Source: an uncultured Oscillospiraceae bacterium (lineage in GTDB: Bacteria; Bacillota; Clostridia; Oscillospirales; Acutalibacteraceae). Taken from it: DNA of 64,000 nucleotides. Of this stretch, positions 17,431 through 25,557 are shown in pieces. A program made the translations under genes and the position numbers. The stretch is from NCBI GenBank assembly GCA_959601025.1, contig CAUGOD010000002.1:62001-126000 (forward strand), in the 5' to 3' direction. A model generated the notes under the pieces. It was given only the letters and a program-made list of their open reading frames with translations, was not told where the DNA came from and did not search any database. The number at the start of each line of letters is the position of its first letter. Position 1 is the first letter of the stretch.

Positions 17431-18702
17431 TTATCGGATTTGTCCGCTGCCAAAGACGATATACTTTACTGTGGTCAGCTCCCGCAGGCCCATTGGGCCG
17501 CGGGCGTGGAGCTTCTGGGTGGAAATGCCGATTTCCGCGCCCATGCCGAATTCCCCGCCGTCCGTAAAGCGGGTGGAGGCGTTGACATAGACGGCGGCCG
17601 CGTCCACCCCGGCGGTAAAGCGCTCGGCGGCGGCGTGGCTGTCGGTGACGATGCATTCGCTGTGGCCGGTGCCGTATGCCGCGATATGGTCGATCGCGGC
17701 TTCCAGCGAGGGCACCACCCGTACCGCCATGATATAATCGAGGTATTCGGTCGCCCAGTCCTCTTCGGTGGCGGGGAGGACGGACAGGGCCGGGGCGCTC
17801 TGAGAATCGTTCAGGATCGCCCGGGTCCGCTCGCAGCCGCGGAGCTGCACGCCCGCCTGCTTCATCCCGGCAGCAATCACGGGAAGGGCGCGGGCGGCGA
17901 TCGCCTCATGTACCAGCAGGGTTTCCGCCGCGTTGCAGACCGAGGGGCGGGAGGCCTTGGCATTGACGGCGATGGAGGCCGCCATGTTGATATCGGCGGC
18001 CGCGTCCACATAGATATGGCAGTTGCCCACCCCGGTTTCGATCACCGGGACGGTGGCGCTTTCCGCCACGGCGCGGATCAGCCCCGCTCCGCCCCGGGGA
18101 ATCAATACGTCGATCACGCCGTGCAGGCGCATCATTTCGTTCGCCGTTTCCCGGGAGGTATCCGGGATCAGCTGCACCGCGTCGGGATTCATGCCGGCGG
18201 CTTCCAGCCCGGCCCGCAGCGCGTCCGCGATGGCGGTGTTGGACTGGAGAGCTTCCTTGCCGCCCCGCAGGATGACGGCGTTCCCCGCCTTCAGGCAGAG
18301 GGCGGCGGCGTCGGAGGTCACGTTGGGGCGCGCTTCATAGATAATGCCGACCACCCCGAGCGGGACGCGGGTTTTCTGAATCCGCAGGCCGTTCGGGCGG
18401 CAGCCCCCTTCGATGATTTCCCCCACCGGGTCGGCGAGCGCGGCGACCTGCCGCACCCCGTCGGCCATCCCGGCGATCCGCGCCGGGGAGAGGGAGAGCC
18501 GGTCCAGCAGGGATTGGGTCATCCCGTTTGCCGCAGCCGCTTCGGTATCCCGGCGGTTGGCGGCGAGGATGGCCTCCTGCCGGTCCAGCAGGGACCGGGC
18601 CATGGCTTCCAGCGCGCGGTCCTTTTCGCCCGCGGTCGCCGCTGCGAGGGAGCGCGCCGCCGTCCGGGCGGCGGCTCCCATTTGATTCAATAATTCCGAC
18701 AT
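17431..18702 (-). CDS. proA: Glutamate-5-semialdehyde dehydrogenase (gamma-glutamyl phosphate reductase)
   Basis: 423 residues, the usual ProA length. It reduces glutamyl-5-phosphate with NADPH in proline synthesis. Visible motifs are GVVGIIYEARPNVTSDAAALCLK, KAGNAVILRGG (split here for brevity), the catalytic cysteine in RPSVCNAAETLL, and the C-terminal GPMGLRELTTVK. The start at 18702 has GAAAGGAGCT upstream. The frame is open for another ~85 codons upstream, but these overlap the preceding gene in another frame and show no ProA homology. It is separated from proB by a truncated yfhO-like gene that ends inside the first codons of proA. Confidence 0.96.
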   Translation of the reverse strand: MSELLNQMGAAARTAARSLAAATAGEKDRALEAMARSLLDRQEAILAANRRDTEAAAANGMTQSLLDRLSLSPARIAGMADGVRQVAALADPVGEIIEGGCRPNGLRIQKTRVPLGVVGIIYEARPNVTSDAAALCLKAGNAVILRGGKEALQSNTAIADALRAGLEAAGMNPDAVQLIPDTSRETANEMMRLHGVIDVLIPRGGAGLIRAVAESATVPVIETGVGNCHIYVDAAADINMAASIAVNAKASRPSVCNAAETLLVHEAIAARALPVIAAGMKQAGVQLRGCERTRAILNDSQSAPALSVLPATEEDWATEYLDYIMAVRVVPSLEAAIDHIAAYGTGHSECIVTDSHAAAERFTAGVDAAAVYVNASTRFTDGGEFGMGAEIGISTQKLHARGPMGLRELTTVKYIVFGSGQIR

Positions 18703-19520
18703 AAAAAGCTCCTTTCTGTACAGGGACGGCCCCCGCCAAAGGCTTCGGACGCTTTGCTGGTTTCCAGCAGGGTGAGGGCGGAGGGCAGCAGAACGAACGA
18801 GGCCAGCAGCGCGCCGCAGCCGTACCGCAGGATCACGCCGAGGAAAAACGACGGCTTGTTCGGCCCGCCTTCCTTCCGCCTGAAAAACAGATAGAAGAGA
18901 AAGAAAAAGGAAATCCCGATGAAAAAATAGTAATTCGTCAGCGCCAGCAGAAAGGTACAAAGGATAAAAATGGGACCGGCGAAAGGCTTTCGCTCCAGCA
19001 CCCGGTCCAGCGAGACGAGAAGAAAGGGAAACAGGGCGATCACATCGAGAAAATGATAATAAAAGCTGCTGTTAATGGTAAAAAAGGAAAAGGCGTACAG
19101 CAGCGCGCCCAGCACGGCGTACCACCGGTTCCGGACATACCGGGCCAGATAAAGGTAGCCGCCGAGGGCCGCCACGACATGCTTGAGCAGGAACATGACC
19201 GTCACGCCTACGGTGAACCATTTTTCGGGAACCAGAAGCAGCGGCCAGAAGAAGGGGCTGCCGTATACATAAAAGGAATAGCTGCCGACAAAATTGGCGC
19301 CGAGAAAGGTGTTCCAGCTCCAAAACGGCGTGCCGGACAGGAGGCAGCGCTTCGACTCCAGCATAAAGGGAATCTGCTGGGTCAGAAAATCCCCCCGCAG
19401 AAGAATCCGGCCGTTGTTCCAGAGCATGGTGGGCAGGAAGGCAAGCAGCGCGGTCGCCAGGCTGATCAGCAGCACGCCGGCGGCTGGCCTTCGGGCCGAA
19501 TGTATCGGGCTGTCTTTCAT
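18687..19520 (-). pseudogene. Truncated YfhO-family membrane protein inside proBA
   Basis: 277 residues corresponding to the N-terminal third of YfhO-type membrane proteins, which are normally ~800-900 residues with many helices. Recognisable family features are WNNGRILLRGDFLTQQIPF, WSWNTFLGANFVGSYSFYV and the helices that follow. Homology-like sequence stops near SKASEAFGGG; the last ~13 residues (RPCTERSFLCRNY) are encoded over the proA SD and start. The gene keeps a good SD (AGGAGGG) and an intact frame, so a shortened protein may still be made and its stop codon could couple translation to proA. YfhO proteins act in glycosylation of cell-surface polymers such as lipoteichoic acid (family knowledge); a fragment is unlikely to be active. 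Confidence 0.75.
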
Positions 19521-19620
19521 AAGGAATCCCTCCTGTTCCGCCTGCCGGCGCGATGTGAGCCGGCGGCGGCCGTCGGATCGGATGAGAAGCCGCCGTTCCG
19601 CGCGTTGGGGCCGACCGGAC

Positions 19621-20445
19621 TCAATCGCCCGCGCGGAAGAGCGTGCCGACCGGCACGCCGTCGAAGAGGTCGTACAGGCGGCGGGGATTCGCGCCGTTCA
19701 TGACCACGGCGGGAATGCCGGCGTTTGTGGCAATTTCCGCCGCGTTCAGCTTGGTAATCATCCCGCCGGTGCCCCGGGCGGAGCCGGCCCCGCTGGCTGC
19801 GCCGCGCAGGGCGCCGTCAATTTTCTCCACCACCGGAATCTGCTTTGCGTCGGCATGGGAGCGGGGATCGGCGGTGTACAGCCCGTCGATATCGGTCAGC
19901 ATTACCAGCGCGTCGGCTTCGGTCAGCACGGCGACGATGGCCGACAGCGTGTCGTTGTCGCCGAAGGTGCGGCTTTCCGCCGATTCGATCTCCTCATAGG
20001 AAACGGTGTCGTTTTCGTTCACGATCGGCACCGCGCCGTATTCCAGCAGCCGGTTGATCGTGTTGACCACGTTCCGCTTGCGCTGCTCGTCCTCCACCAC
20101 GTCGAGGGTCAGCAGTACCTGGGCGGTCACATGCCCGTATGTAGAAAACTGCTTGTCGTAGCTGTACATCAGCTCGCACTGGCCGACCGCGGCGGCGGCC
20201 TGCTTGCCGACAACGTCCTTTGGACGTTCCTTCAGCCCGAGCTGGCCGGTGCCTACCCCGATCGCGCCGGAGGTCACCAGGATCAGCTCTTTTCCGGAAT
20301 TTTTGATATCCGACAGCACCCGCACCAGCGTTTCGATCCGCCGGAGGTTCAGCCGTCCGTTTTCATAGGTGAGGGTCGAGGTGCCGACCTTCACCACCAC
20401 CCGTTTCGCCCGGGTAATGGCGTTGGAGCCTGCGTCCGAGGACAT
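19621..20445 (-). CDS. proB: Glutamate 5-kinase
   Basis: 274 residues, the amino-acid-kinase domain only; the C-terminal PUA domain of enterobacterial ProB is absent, as in many Clostridia. It phosphorylates glutamate in the first step of proline synthesis. Motifs: RVVVKVGTSTLT at the N-terminus, LVTSGAIGVG, VPIVNENDTVSYEEI, FGDNDTLSAIVA and GTGGMITKLNAAEIA. The frame is open to 20613, but residues before MSSDAGSN are not ProB-like and AGGA precedes the ATG at 20445. A strong promoter lies at 20581-20609, leaving a ~130-base leader in which I see no T-box features. Confidence 0.95.
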   Translation of the reverse strand: MSSDAGSNAITRAKRVVVKVGTSTLTYENGRLNLRRIETLVRVLSDIKNSGKELILVTSGAIGVGTGQLGLKERPKDVVGKQAAAAVGQCELMYSYDKQFSTYGHVTAQVLLTLDVVEDEQRKRNVVNTINRLLEYGAVPIVNENDTVSYEEIESAESRTFGDNDTLSAIVAVLTEADALVMLTDIDGLYTADPRSHADAKQIPVVEKIDGALRGAASGAGSARGTGGMITKLNAAEIATNAGIPAVVMNGANPRRLYDLFDGVPVGTLFRAGD

Positions 20446-20580
20446 TTCCGTCACATCCTGTATTTTGTATTTTACGATCCTAGGGGGTCCCGCCGGTTCC
20501 CTCCTGATGGAGGCGCGGCGGAAAAAATCCCGCGGCATGGCGGACTTTCCCCGTATAGCCGGCATAGCCAGCGCAGTGTT

Positions 20581-20609
20581 ATTATAGCAAGCGTTTCGGG
20601 GGACTGCAA
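20581..20609 (-). promoter_or_regulatory. SigA-type promoter of proB
   Basis: Read on the minus strand: -35 TTGCAG (20604-20609), a 17-base spacer and -10 TATAAT (20581-20586). It drives proB and probably the yfhO fragment, proA and the 15954 gene. Confidence 0.8.
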
Positions 20610-20679
20610 GCAAAACCGGCGGCCGGGTGAAAAGTCCCCGCTTTTTCGGGCCCTTCCGCTTCTCGGCCCGCCCGTTCTT

Positions 20680-20729
20680 AGGGCCTGCCCTTTCGAGGGC
20701 CTAGCCCGTTTTGAGGGCCTAGCCCGCTC
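20680..20729. repeat. Three short GC-rich direct repeats downstream of the M16 gene
   Basis: Units beginning AGGGCCT at 20680, 20696 and 20714 (16-18 bases each, AGGGCCTAGCCCG core in the last two). Each unit contains a GGGCTAGGCCC-like self-complementary core and could fold into small hairpins in the 3' region of the peptidase mRNA. Confidence 0.55.
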
Positions 20730-21978
20730 ACGCCCTCAGAAAGGGCTCGTAAAACTCCCGCGCTTTGACGTCCCCGGCGACCGAAAGGGCCCGGCGGGGG
20801 TCGGCGAGAAGCTCCTCCGCCAACGCGTTTACATCCCGTACCGTCAGCCGGTCCAGCGCGGACAGTACCTCCGCCGGGTCTACTGCGCGGCCCTCCAGCA
20901 GCTCGTTCCGGCCGACATAGGACGCCTGGGCGGCCACCGTCTCCAGTCCCAGAATGAAGGACGCTTTTACCTGCGCGTGGGCGCGGGCGAATTCCTCTTC
21001 CGTGATGGAGCCGGGCAGCCCGCGGAGCACGGCGAGGATTTCGGACAGCACCCGCTCCTGCTGATCGGCGGAAAAGGAAGCGGCCACCGTGAACAGCCCC
21101 GCCCCCTGGTTGAAATAGGCGGCGCTGTATACCGAATAGGCGAGGCCCAGCTCCTCCCGCAGCCGCTGAAACAGGCGGGAGGACGCGCCCCCGCCCGCGA
21201 TGAAGCTAAGCAGGGTCATCGCGTACCGGCGCGGGTCGCCGAACGGCAGGCCGGGCAGCGCGAGAGTCAGGCTGGTCTGCTCAAATTCCTTCCGGTTCAG
21301 GGCCAGCGAGGGGGTGAACGCAGGCGCGTCCAGCGGCGGCTCCCCCGTTCCGCGGGGAAGGGCGCCGAGGGTGCCTTTCAGCAGGGCGAGCATCCCCTCC
21401 CGGTCAAAGCCGCCCGCCGCTACCGCGATCATCCGCTCCGGCGTGTAGTGGGCGGAAAGATACCGCCGCAGGTCGTCCGGCGTGAGAGCGGACACCATCC
21501 CGGGCAGGCCGCAGATGGTGCGGCCGAGCGGGGAGTCCGGCCAGACGGCGGCGCAGAGGGCTTCGTGCGCGACGTCCTCGCCGCTGTCCTCGTACATCGC
21601 CATTTCATCCAGGATCACGCCCCGTTCCCGCTCCATGTCCTCCCCGTCCAGCCGGGGGGAGGTCAGCATGTCGCAGAGAATATCCATCGCCTGCACGGCG
21701 TTTTCCGAAAGGCACTGGGCGTAATACCGGGTATATTCCTTGGCGGTATAGGCGTTGACGCTCCCGCCCAGCCGATCCATCTCCTCCGATATGGCCCGGG
21801 CCGAGCGGCGGCTCGTCCCTTTGAACAGCATATGCTCGATAAAATGGGATATGCCCTGCTCCGCCTTTGCTTCATGCCGGGAGCCGGCGGCCACCCATAC
21901 CCCTACCGAAGCGGAGCGGGCGGCGTCGATCGGGAGCAAAAGGATTCGCAGGCCGTTTCCCAATGTGATTTTTTCCAT
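20728..21978 (-). CDS. M16 family zinc metallopeptidase
   Basis: 416 residues, typical of single-unit bacterial M16B (processing-peptidase-like) enzymes. The inverted zinc motif HFIEH is at residues 45-49, with the distal Glu in VILDEM near residue 120. The C-terminal half carries the non-catalytic M16 domain (GGASSRLFQRLREELGLAYS). M16B proteins cleave peptides in the cytoplasm and are common in Firmicutes (ymxG/mlpA type); the substrate is unknown. It lies 37 bases downstream of the ZIP transporter gene and is probably co-transcribed. Binding of zinc by the peptidase and import by the transporter may explain the pairing (inference). Confidence 0.9.
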   Translation of the reverse strand: MEKITLGNGLRILLLPIDAARSASVGVWVAAGSRHEAKAEQGISHFIEHMLFKGTSRRSARAISEEMDRLGGSVNAYTAKEYTRYYAQCLSENAVQAMDILCDMLTSPRLDGEDMERERGVILDEMAMYEDSGEDVAHEALCAAVWPDSPLGRTICGLPGMVSALTPDDLRRYLSAHYTPERMIAVAAGGFDREGMLALLKGTLGALPRGTGEPPLDAPAFTPSLALNRKEFEQTSLTLALPGLPFGDPRRYAMTLLSFIAGGGASSRLFQRLREELGLAYSVYSAAYFNQGAGLFTVAASFSADQQERVLSEILAVLRGLPGSITEEEFARAHAQVKASFILGLETVAAQASYVGRNELLEGRAVDPAEVLSALDRLTVRDVNALAEELLADPRRALSVAGDVKAREFYEPFLRA

Positions 21979-22015
21979 CTGGCAGGTTCCGCCTTTCTGT
22001 GTATTGGGGGAGCGG

Positions 22016-22810
22016 TCAGCCGCCGAGCACGCCCATCAGGGCCATGATCCAGAAGCCGGCGAGGAAACCGTAGGTCGCCGCGTGGCCGTGTCCTTCACGG
22101 AAGGACTGGGATTCGGGGATCAGCTCCTCCACCACGATGAAGATCATCGCTCCCGCCGCCACGCTGAGCAGAAGCGGCATGATGACCCCGCCGAGGGAGG
22201 AGAGAAGGGAAGTGAACAACAGGCCGAGCAGGGCCGCCGCCGGTTCCGCGAAGCTGGCGAGCAGGCCCAGCCGGTGGCATTTTTTTCGGTCGGCTCCTCC
22301 CTGACGAAGGGGGAGAACGACGGCCAGCCCTTCCGGAAAATTCTGAAGGGCGAGCCCCAGTCCGAACATCAGCGCGCCGGTCCAGGTCATGCCTGCGTCC
22401 CCCATCGCCGCCGCGATCACGACGCCGAGGGCCAGTCCTTCCGGAATATTGTGCAGCGCAACGGCCAGCACCAGCAGCATCGGGCGGGAGAGATGGCTGG
22501 CATGGCCCTCCGGCGACGCCTCCTCCGGGTGCTGGTGGGGAACCAGCCGGTCAAGCAGCAGCATTCCCGCGCAGCCAAGCAGGAAGCCGGCGGTCACGAC
22601 CGCCGCGCCCCGCAGGTTCGTTCCCGCCTCGTCGAAGGCGGGCAGGACCAGCGACCAGATAGAAGCCGCGATCATCACGCCGGCGGCAAAGCCGAGCAGC
22701 CCGCCCTGTTTCCGGCCGGTATCCAGCCGCAGGTGTATCGCGGCGAGAGAGCCGCCGTAGGTCGCCATCCACGGCACGATCATCAATGCGGCGAATAAAT
22801 CCCAGCGCAT
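22016..22810 (-). CDS. ZIP family divalent metal transporter
   Basis: 264 residues with about eight membrane helices. The ZIP signatures are present: HNIPEGLALGVV (helix IV metal site), NFPEGLAV and VVEELIPES (helix V). A His-containing loop (PHQHPEEASPEGHASH) between helices III and IV is the usual variable metal-binding segment. It is similar in layout to ZupT/GufA proteins, which import zinc and other divalent cations. AAGGATGGG is upstream of the ATG at 22810; the frame extends to 23002, but those codons cover the promoter and are not ZIP-like. Confidence 0.92.
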   Translation of the reverse strand: MRWDLFAALMIVPWMATYGGSLAAIHLRLDTGRKQGGLLGFAAGVMIAASIWSLVLPAFDEAGTNLRGAAVVTAGFLLGCAGMLLLDRLVPHQHPEEASPEGHASHLSRPMLLVLAVALHNIPEGLALGVVIAAAMGDAGMTWTGALMFGLGLALQNFPEGLAVVLPLRQGGADRKKCHRLGLLASFAEPAAALLGLLFTSLLSSLGGVIMPLLLSVAAGAMIFIVVEELIPESQSFREGHGHAATYGFLAGFWIMALMGVLGG

Positions 22811-22867
22811 AGGAAACCCATCCTTATTTTGTGAATATATCGGAATTATATGATTCGTATAAAGACC

Positions 22868-22876
22868 AGTATAGCA
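22868..22876 (-). promoter_or_regulatory. Extended -10 promoter of the ZIP/M16 unit
   Basis: On the minus strand TGCTATACT forms an extended -10 about 60 bases before the ZIP start. No good -35 hexamer is seen, as is usual for extended -10 promoters. Confidence 0.5.
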
Positions 22877-22968
22877 CATTATTGCAGGAAAAACAGAGAA
22901 AAAATAAAAGGGGCGAACCGGCGAATCAAAAACGAACCCGAAAAAGTGAAATTTTCTCCGCGGAGTTC

Positions 22969-22997
22969 TTGCAATTTCAAAGCAAATGTGATATACT
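22969..22997 (+). promoter_or_regulatory. Promoter of the rimP-nusA-infB operon
   Basis: TTGCAA (22969-22974), 17 bases, TATACT (22992-22997). A spaced inverted repeat, CTACCAT (22996-23002) and ATGGTAG (23016-23022), overlaps the end of the -10 and the expected start of transcription; it could be an operator. Confidence 0.78.
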
Positions 22998-23025
22998 ACC
23001 ATCGTTTAATACGTTATGGTAGAGG

Positions 23026-23060
23026 AAAGAGTGGGGCGACCCGCTCTTTTGTCTTTGTTC
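23026..23060 (+). promoter_or_regulatory. Leader hairpin with GCGA tetraloop upstream of rimP
   Basis: A 10-bp stem (23026-23035 with 23040-23049, one G-T pair) is capped by a GNRA-type GCGA loop and followed by TTTGTCTTTGTT. It lies about 20 bases after the predicted transcript start. It resembles an attenuator or stability hairpin; hairpins of this shape are common before rimP in Firmicutes. Confidence 0.55.
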
Positions 23061-23095
23061 GGCCGGATTTCCCGCCGGGCAGGAAAGGACGGCCT

Positions 23096-23656
23096 ATGGC
23101 AAGCGGAAAAAAGAAAAACGGCGGCTCCGGACAATCCCGCCCTTCCTCCGGAAACACGGCGGCGGTGTGCTACCGTCTGGCGAAGCCGGCGGCGGAGGAG
23201 CTGGGCCTCAGCCTGTGGGACGTCCGCTTCCTCAAGGAAGGCGCGAGCTGGTACCTGCGGGTTTTCATCGACCGGGAGGAGAGCGACGTATCTATCGACG
23301 ACTGCGTGGCCCTGTCCCGCCGGCTGGATCAGCTGCTGGACGAGGCCGATCCCATTCCCCAGTCCTATTGCCTGGAGGTCAGCTCTCCCGGCATGGAGCG
23401 GGAGCTGACCCGGCCGGAGCATTTCGCCCTGTGCGAGGGCTGGCCGGTGGTTGTCCGCCTGATCCGCCCGCTCGCGGACGGGTCGCGGGAGATTGCCGGT
23501 ATCCTGAACGGGTACGAAAACGGCGCGATCACCATTATTACGGAGGACGGGGAAACCCGCTCCTTTCTCAAAAAAGAAACGTCCGCCGTCCGCCTGATTG
23601 ACGACGAGCTCTGGGACGACGATTACGAAAACGGAGGAGAAACGGAAAATGAGTAA
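23096..23656 (+). CDS. rimP: Ribosome maturation factor RimP
   Basis: 186 residues. RimP helps mature the 30S subunit. Features are the N-terminal domain (LGLSLWDVRFLKEGASWYLRVFIDR, quoted in part), the conserved YCLEVSSPGMERELTRPEHF centre (again typical), and a C-terminal SH3-like domain. An extra basic Gly/Ser-rich stretch of ~25 residues at the N-terminus (ASGKKKNGGSG) is not part of the family core. AGGAAAGGA six bases upstream sets the start at 23096, although the frame is open to 22850. It is the first gene of the operon and overlaps nusA by eight bases. Confidence 0.95.
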   Translation: MASGKKKNGGSGQSRPSSGNTAAVCYRLAKPAAEELGLSLWDVRFLKEGASWYLRVFIDREESDVSIDDCVALSRRLDQLLDEADPIPQSYCLEVSSPGMERELTRPEHFALCEGWPVVVRLIRPLADGSREIAGILNGYENGAITIITEDGETRSFLKKETSAVRLIDDELWDDDYENGGETENE

Positions 23657-24758
23657 CGCAAACGCCGAGTTTTTTGAAGCCCTGAAGCTGCTGGAAAAGG
23701 AAAAGGGCATCCCTGCCGACTACCTGCTGGAGAAAATCCGCGCTGCGATTATTATCGCCGTCAAACGGGATTTCGGCGGCAAGGAAAACATCGCGGTGAT
23801 CATGGACCCCGCCACGAATGAATTCGAGGTTTCCCTCCGGAAAACCGTTGTGGACGAGGTGGAGGACCCCGACGAGGAGATGACCCTCGACGAAGCCCAT
23901 CGCTACAACAAAAAGGCCGTCGTCGGGGACGTCGTGGCCATCCAGCTCGAAACCAAGCAGTTTGGCCGGATTGCCGCCCAGACCGCGAAGCATGTTATCC
24001 GCCAGGGCATCCGCGAAGCGGAGCGAGGGCAGCAGATGCAGGAGTTCCAGCGCCGCAACCAGGAGCTGGTTACCGCTAACGTTACCCGTATCGACCCCAA
24101 GACCGGCGCCGCCACGGTGGAAATCGGCAAGGCCGAGGCCGTCCTGCCCCTGACCGAGCAGATCGGCGACGAGCAGCTCAAAGAGGGCGACCGCGTCAAG
24201 GTGTATGTGGTGGACGTCCGCGAGGGAGACAAGGGTCCCCGCGCCCTTATCTCCCGGACCCATCCCGGCCTGGTAAAGCGCCTGTTCGAGATGGAGGTCC
24301 CCGAAATCTTCAACGGTGTGGTGGAGATCAAGGCGGTTTCCCGCGAAGCGGGCTCCCGCACCAAGCTGGCCGTGCTCAGCCACGACGAAAACGTGGACGC
24401 GGTCGGCGCCTGCATCGGCCCGCGCGGCGCCCGGGTGGCCGGGATCGTCGACGAGCTGGGCGGCGAGAAGATCGACATCATTGAATACAGCGAGAATCCC
24501 GAGGAATTCATTGCCGCCGCCCTCGCTCCGGCGAAGGTGGTCAGCGTGGAGCTTGACCCCGACGGCGCGCACGCCTGCCATGTCCGGGTGCCGGACGCGC
24601 AGCTGTCCCTCGCCATCGGCAACAAGGGACAGAACGCCCGGCTCGCCGCCAAGCTGACCGGCTGGAAGATCGACATCCGGCCGGAGAGCGGCTTCTACGG
24701 CGAAGAAATGGATGAAAAAGGCGAAGCGGCGGACGAGTCCGCTAAGGCGGAGGAATAA
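23649..24758 (+). CDS. nusA: Transcription termination/antitermination factor NusA
   Basis: 369 residues, the short Gram-positive form without C-terminal acidic repeats. Domains in order: an N-terminal RNA polymerase-binding domain (~1-125), an S1 domain (~135-200, ANVTRIDPKTGAATVEIG), KH1 (~200-280, with GACIGPRGARV) and KH2 (~300-345, LAIGNKGQNARLAAKLTGWKIDI). A Glu/Ala-rich tail ends the protein. The start overlaps the rimP stop (ATGAGTAA) and GGAGGA lies upstream. NusA modulates pausing, termination and antitermination. Confidence 0.97.
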   Translation: MSNANAEFFEALKLLEKEKGIPADYLLEKIRAAIIIAVKRDFGGKENIAVIMDPATNEFEVSLRKTVVDEVEDPDEEMTLDEAHRYNKKAVVGDVVAIQLETKQFGRIAAQTAKHVIRQGIREAERGQQMQEFQRRNQELVTANVTRIDPKTGAATVEIGKAEAVLPLTEQIGDEQLKEGDRVKVYVVDVREGDKGPRALISRTHPGLVKRLFEMEVPEIFNGVVEIKAVSREAGSRTKLAVLSHDENVDAVGACIGPRGARVAGIVDELGGEKIDIIEYSENPEEFIAAALAPAKVVSVELDPDGAHACHVRVPDAQLSLAIGNKGQNARLAAKLTGWKIDIRPESGFYGEEMDEKGEAADESAKAEE

Positions 24759-24839
24759 CGCTGACAGGCTGTCCCGCAAAGCGCGGTTGCTCCGCCGGGG
24801 CCTGCCGATAGAAAATACGTTATGGAAAGGATGAGAAGG

Positions 24840-25121
24840 ATGGCGCGCGCCAGAAAAGTGCCGCTGCGTATGTGCACGGGCTGCGGAGAGATGAAGCCTA
24901 AAAAGGAACTGGTCCGGGTGGTGAAAAGCCCGGAGGGCGAGGTTTCGCTGGACCTCACCGGAAGAAAGCCGGGGCGCGGCGCGTACGTCTGTCCGAATCC
25001 CGACTGCCTGAAGGCCGCCCGAAAGGCGAGACGGCTGGAAAAAGCGTTTTCCGGACCGATTCCCGCCGAGGTGTACGACCGCATGGAGGAGGAATTGCTG
25101 GCTAATGAAACAGAACCGTGA
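24840..25121 (+). CDS. rnpM: RNase P modulator RnpM (YlxR)
   Basis: 93 residues, a DUF448/YlxR protein. Diagnostic motifs are PLRMCTGC near the N-terminus, ELVRVVKSPEGE, GRGAYVC and CLKAARKARRLEKAF. In Bacillus the homologue binds and modulates RNase P RNA (family knowledge). In-frame ATGs also occur at 24822 and 24831; AAAGG nine bases upstream favours 24840. It sits between nusA and the L7Ae-like gene, the canonical place, and overlaps the next gene by 17 bases. Confidence 0.93.
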   Translation: MARARKVPLRMCTGCGEMKPKKELVRVVKSPEGEVSLDLTGRKPGRGAYVCPNPDCLKAARKARRLEKAFSGPIPAEVYDRMEEELLANETEP

Positions 25122-25557
25122 TCCGCAGGCGAGCGCCCAGGCGAGCGCTCAGGCGGGCGCCCAGTCGGGCGCTGACCCGGCGGGCCGGGTTGCCGGGCTA
25201 CTGGGAATGGCGCGCCGCGCCGGACGGCTGACGACCGGGTTCGACGCCGTCGCCGCTCTGGCGGCCGGGGGAACGGCCGCCGTGGTGCTGGCTGCCGCGG
25301 ATCTGTCGGAAAAGACGGAAAAGGAGCTGCGCTTCGCCTCGCGGAACCATCCGTCGCCGTTCCTCCGTTTATCCCTGACGAAGGAAGAGCTTGGGCGCAT
25401 ACTGGGTCTGAAAAAGCCGGTCGGCGTGCTGGCGCTGGAAGACAGGGGATTTGCGGCGTCTCTGATAAAGCTGGCGGAGCAGGGCGCTTCCGCCGAACCG
25501 CCGTGCAGCCGTAAAGCGGCAGTAAGGACTGTGAGGAAGGATGATCGTAGTATATGA
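25105..25557 (+). CDS. L7Ae-like ribosomal/K-turn-binding protein (YlxQ type)
   Basis: 150 residues, longer than the usual ~100. The core (about residues 28-120) is L7Ae-like: VAGLLGMARRAGRLTTGFDAV, AAVVLAAADLSEKTEKELRF and the basic K-turn binding surface. The first ~27 residues are an Ala/Gln/Ser-rich repeat (QASAQASAQAGAQSGAD) and the last ~25 are basic; neither belongs to the family core. It overlaps rnpM at its start and infB at its stop (ATATGATGA), which suggests tight translational coupling. Confidence 0.88.
   Translation: MKQNRDPQASAQASAQAGAQSGADPAGRVAGLLGMARRAGRLTTGFDAVAALAAGGTAAVVLAAADLSEKTEKELRFASRNHPSPFLRLSLTKEELGRILGLKKPVGVLALEDRGFAASLIKLAEQGASAEPPCSRKAAVRTVRKDDRSI

Noticed and set aside
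20446..20580. Possible T-box leader before proB
   Set aside because: No T-box consensus or specifier stem-loop could be recognised in the ~130 bases between promoter and gene.
19294..22047. Plus-strand open frame of ~917 codons opposite proB and the M16 gene
   Set aside because: It runs across the ends of three real genes and their promoter, which no real gene would do.
24000..24160. Plus-strand short frame inside nusA
   Set aside because: Out of frame with NusA, no SD, no conservation signal.
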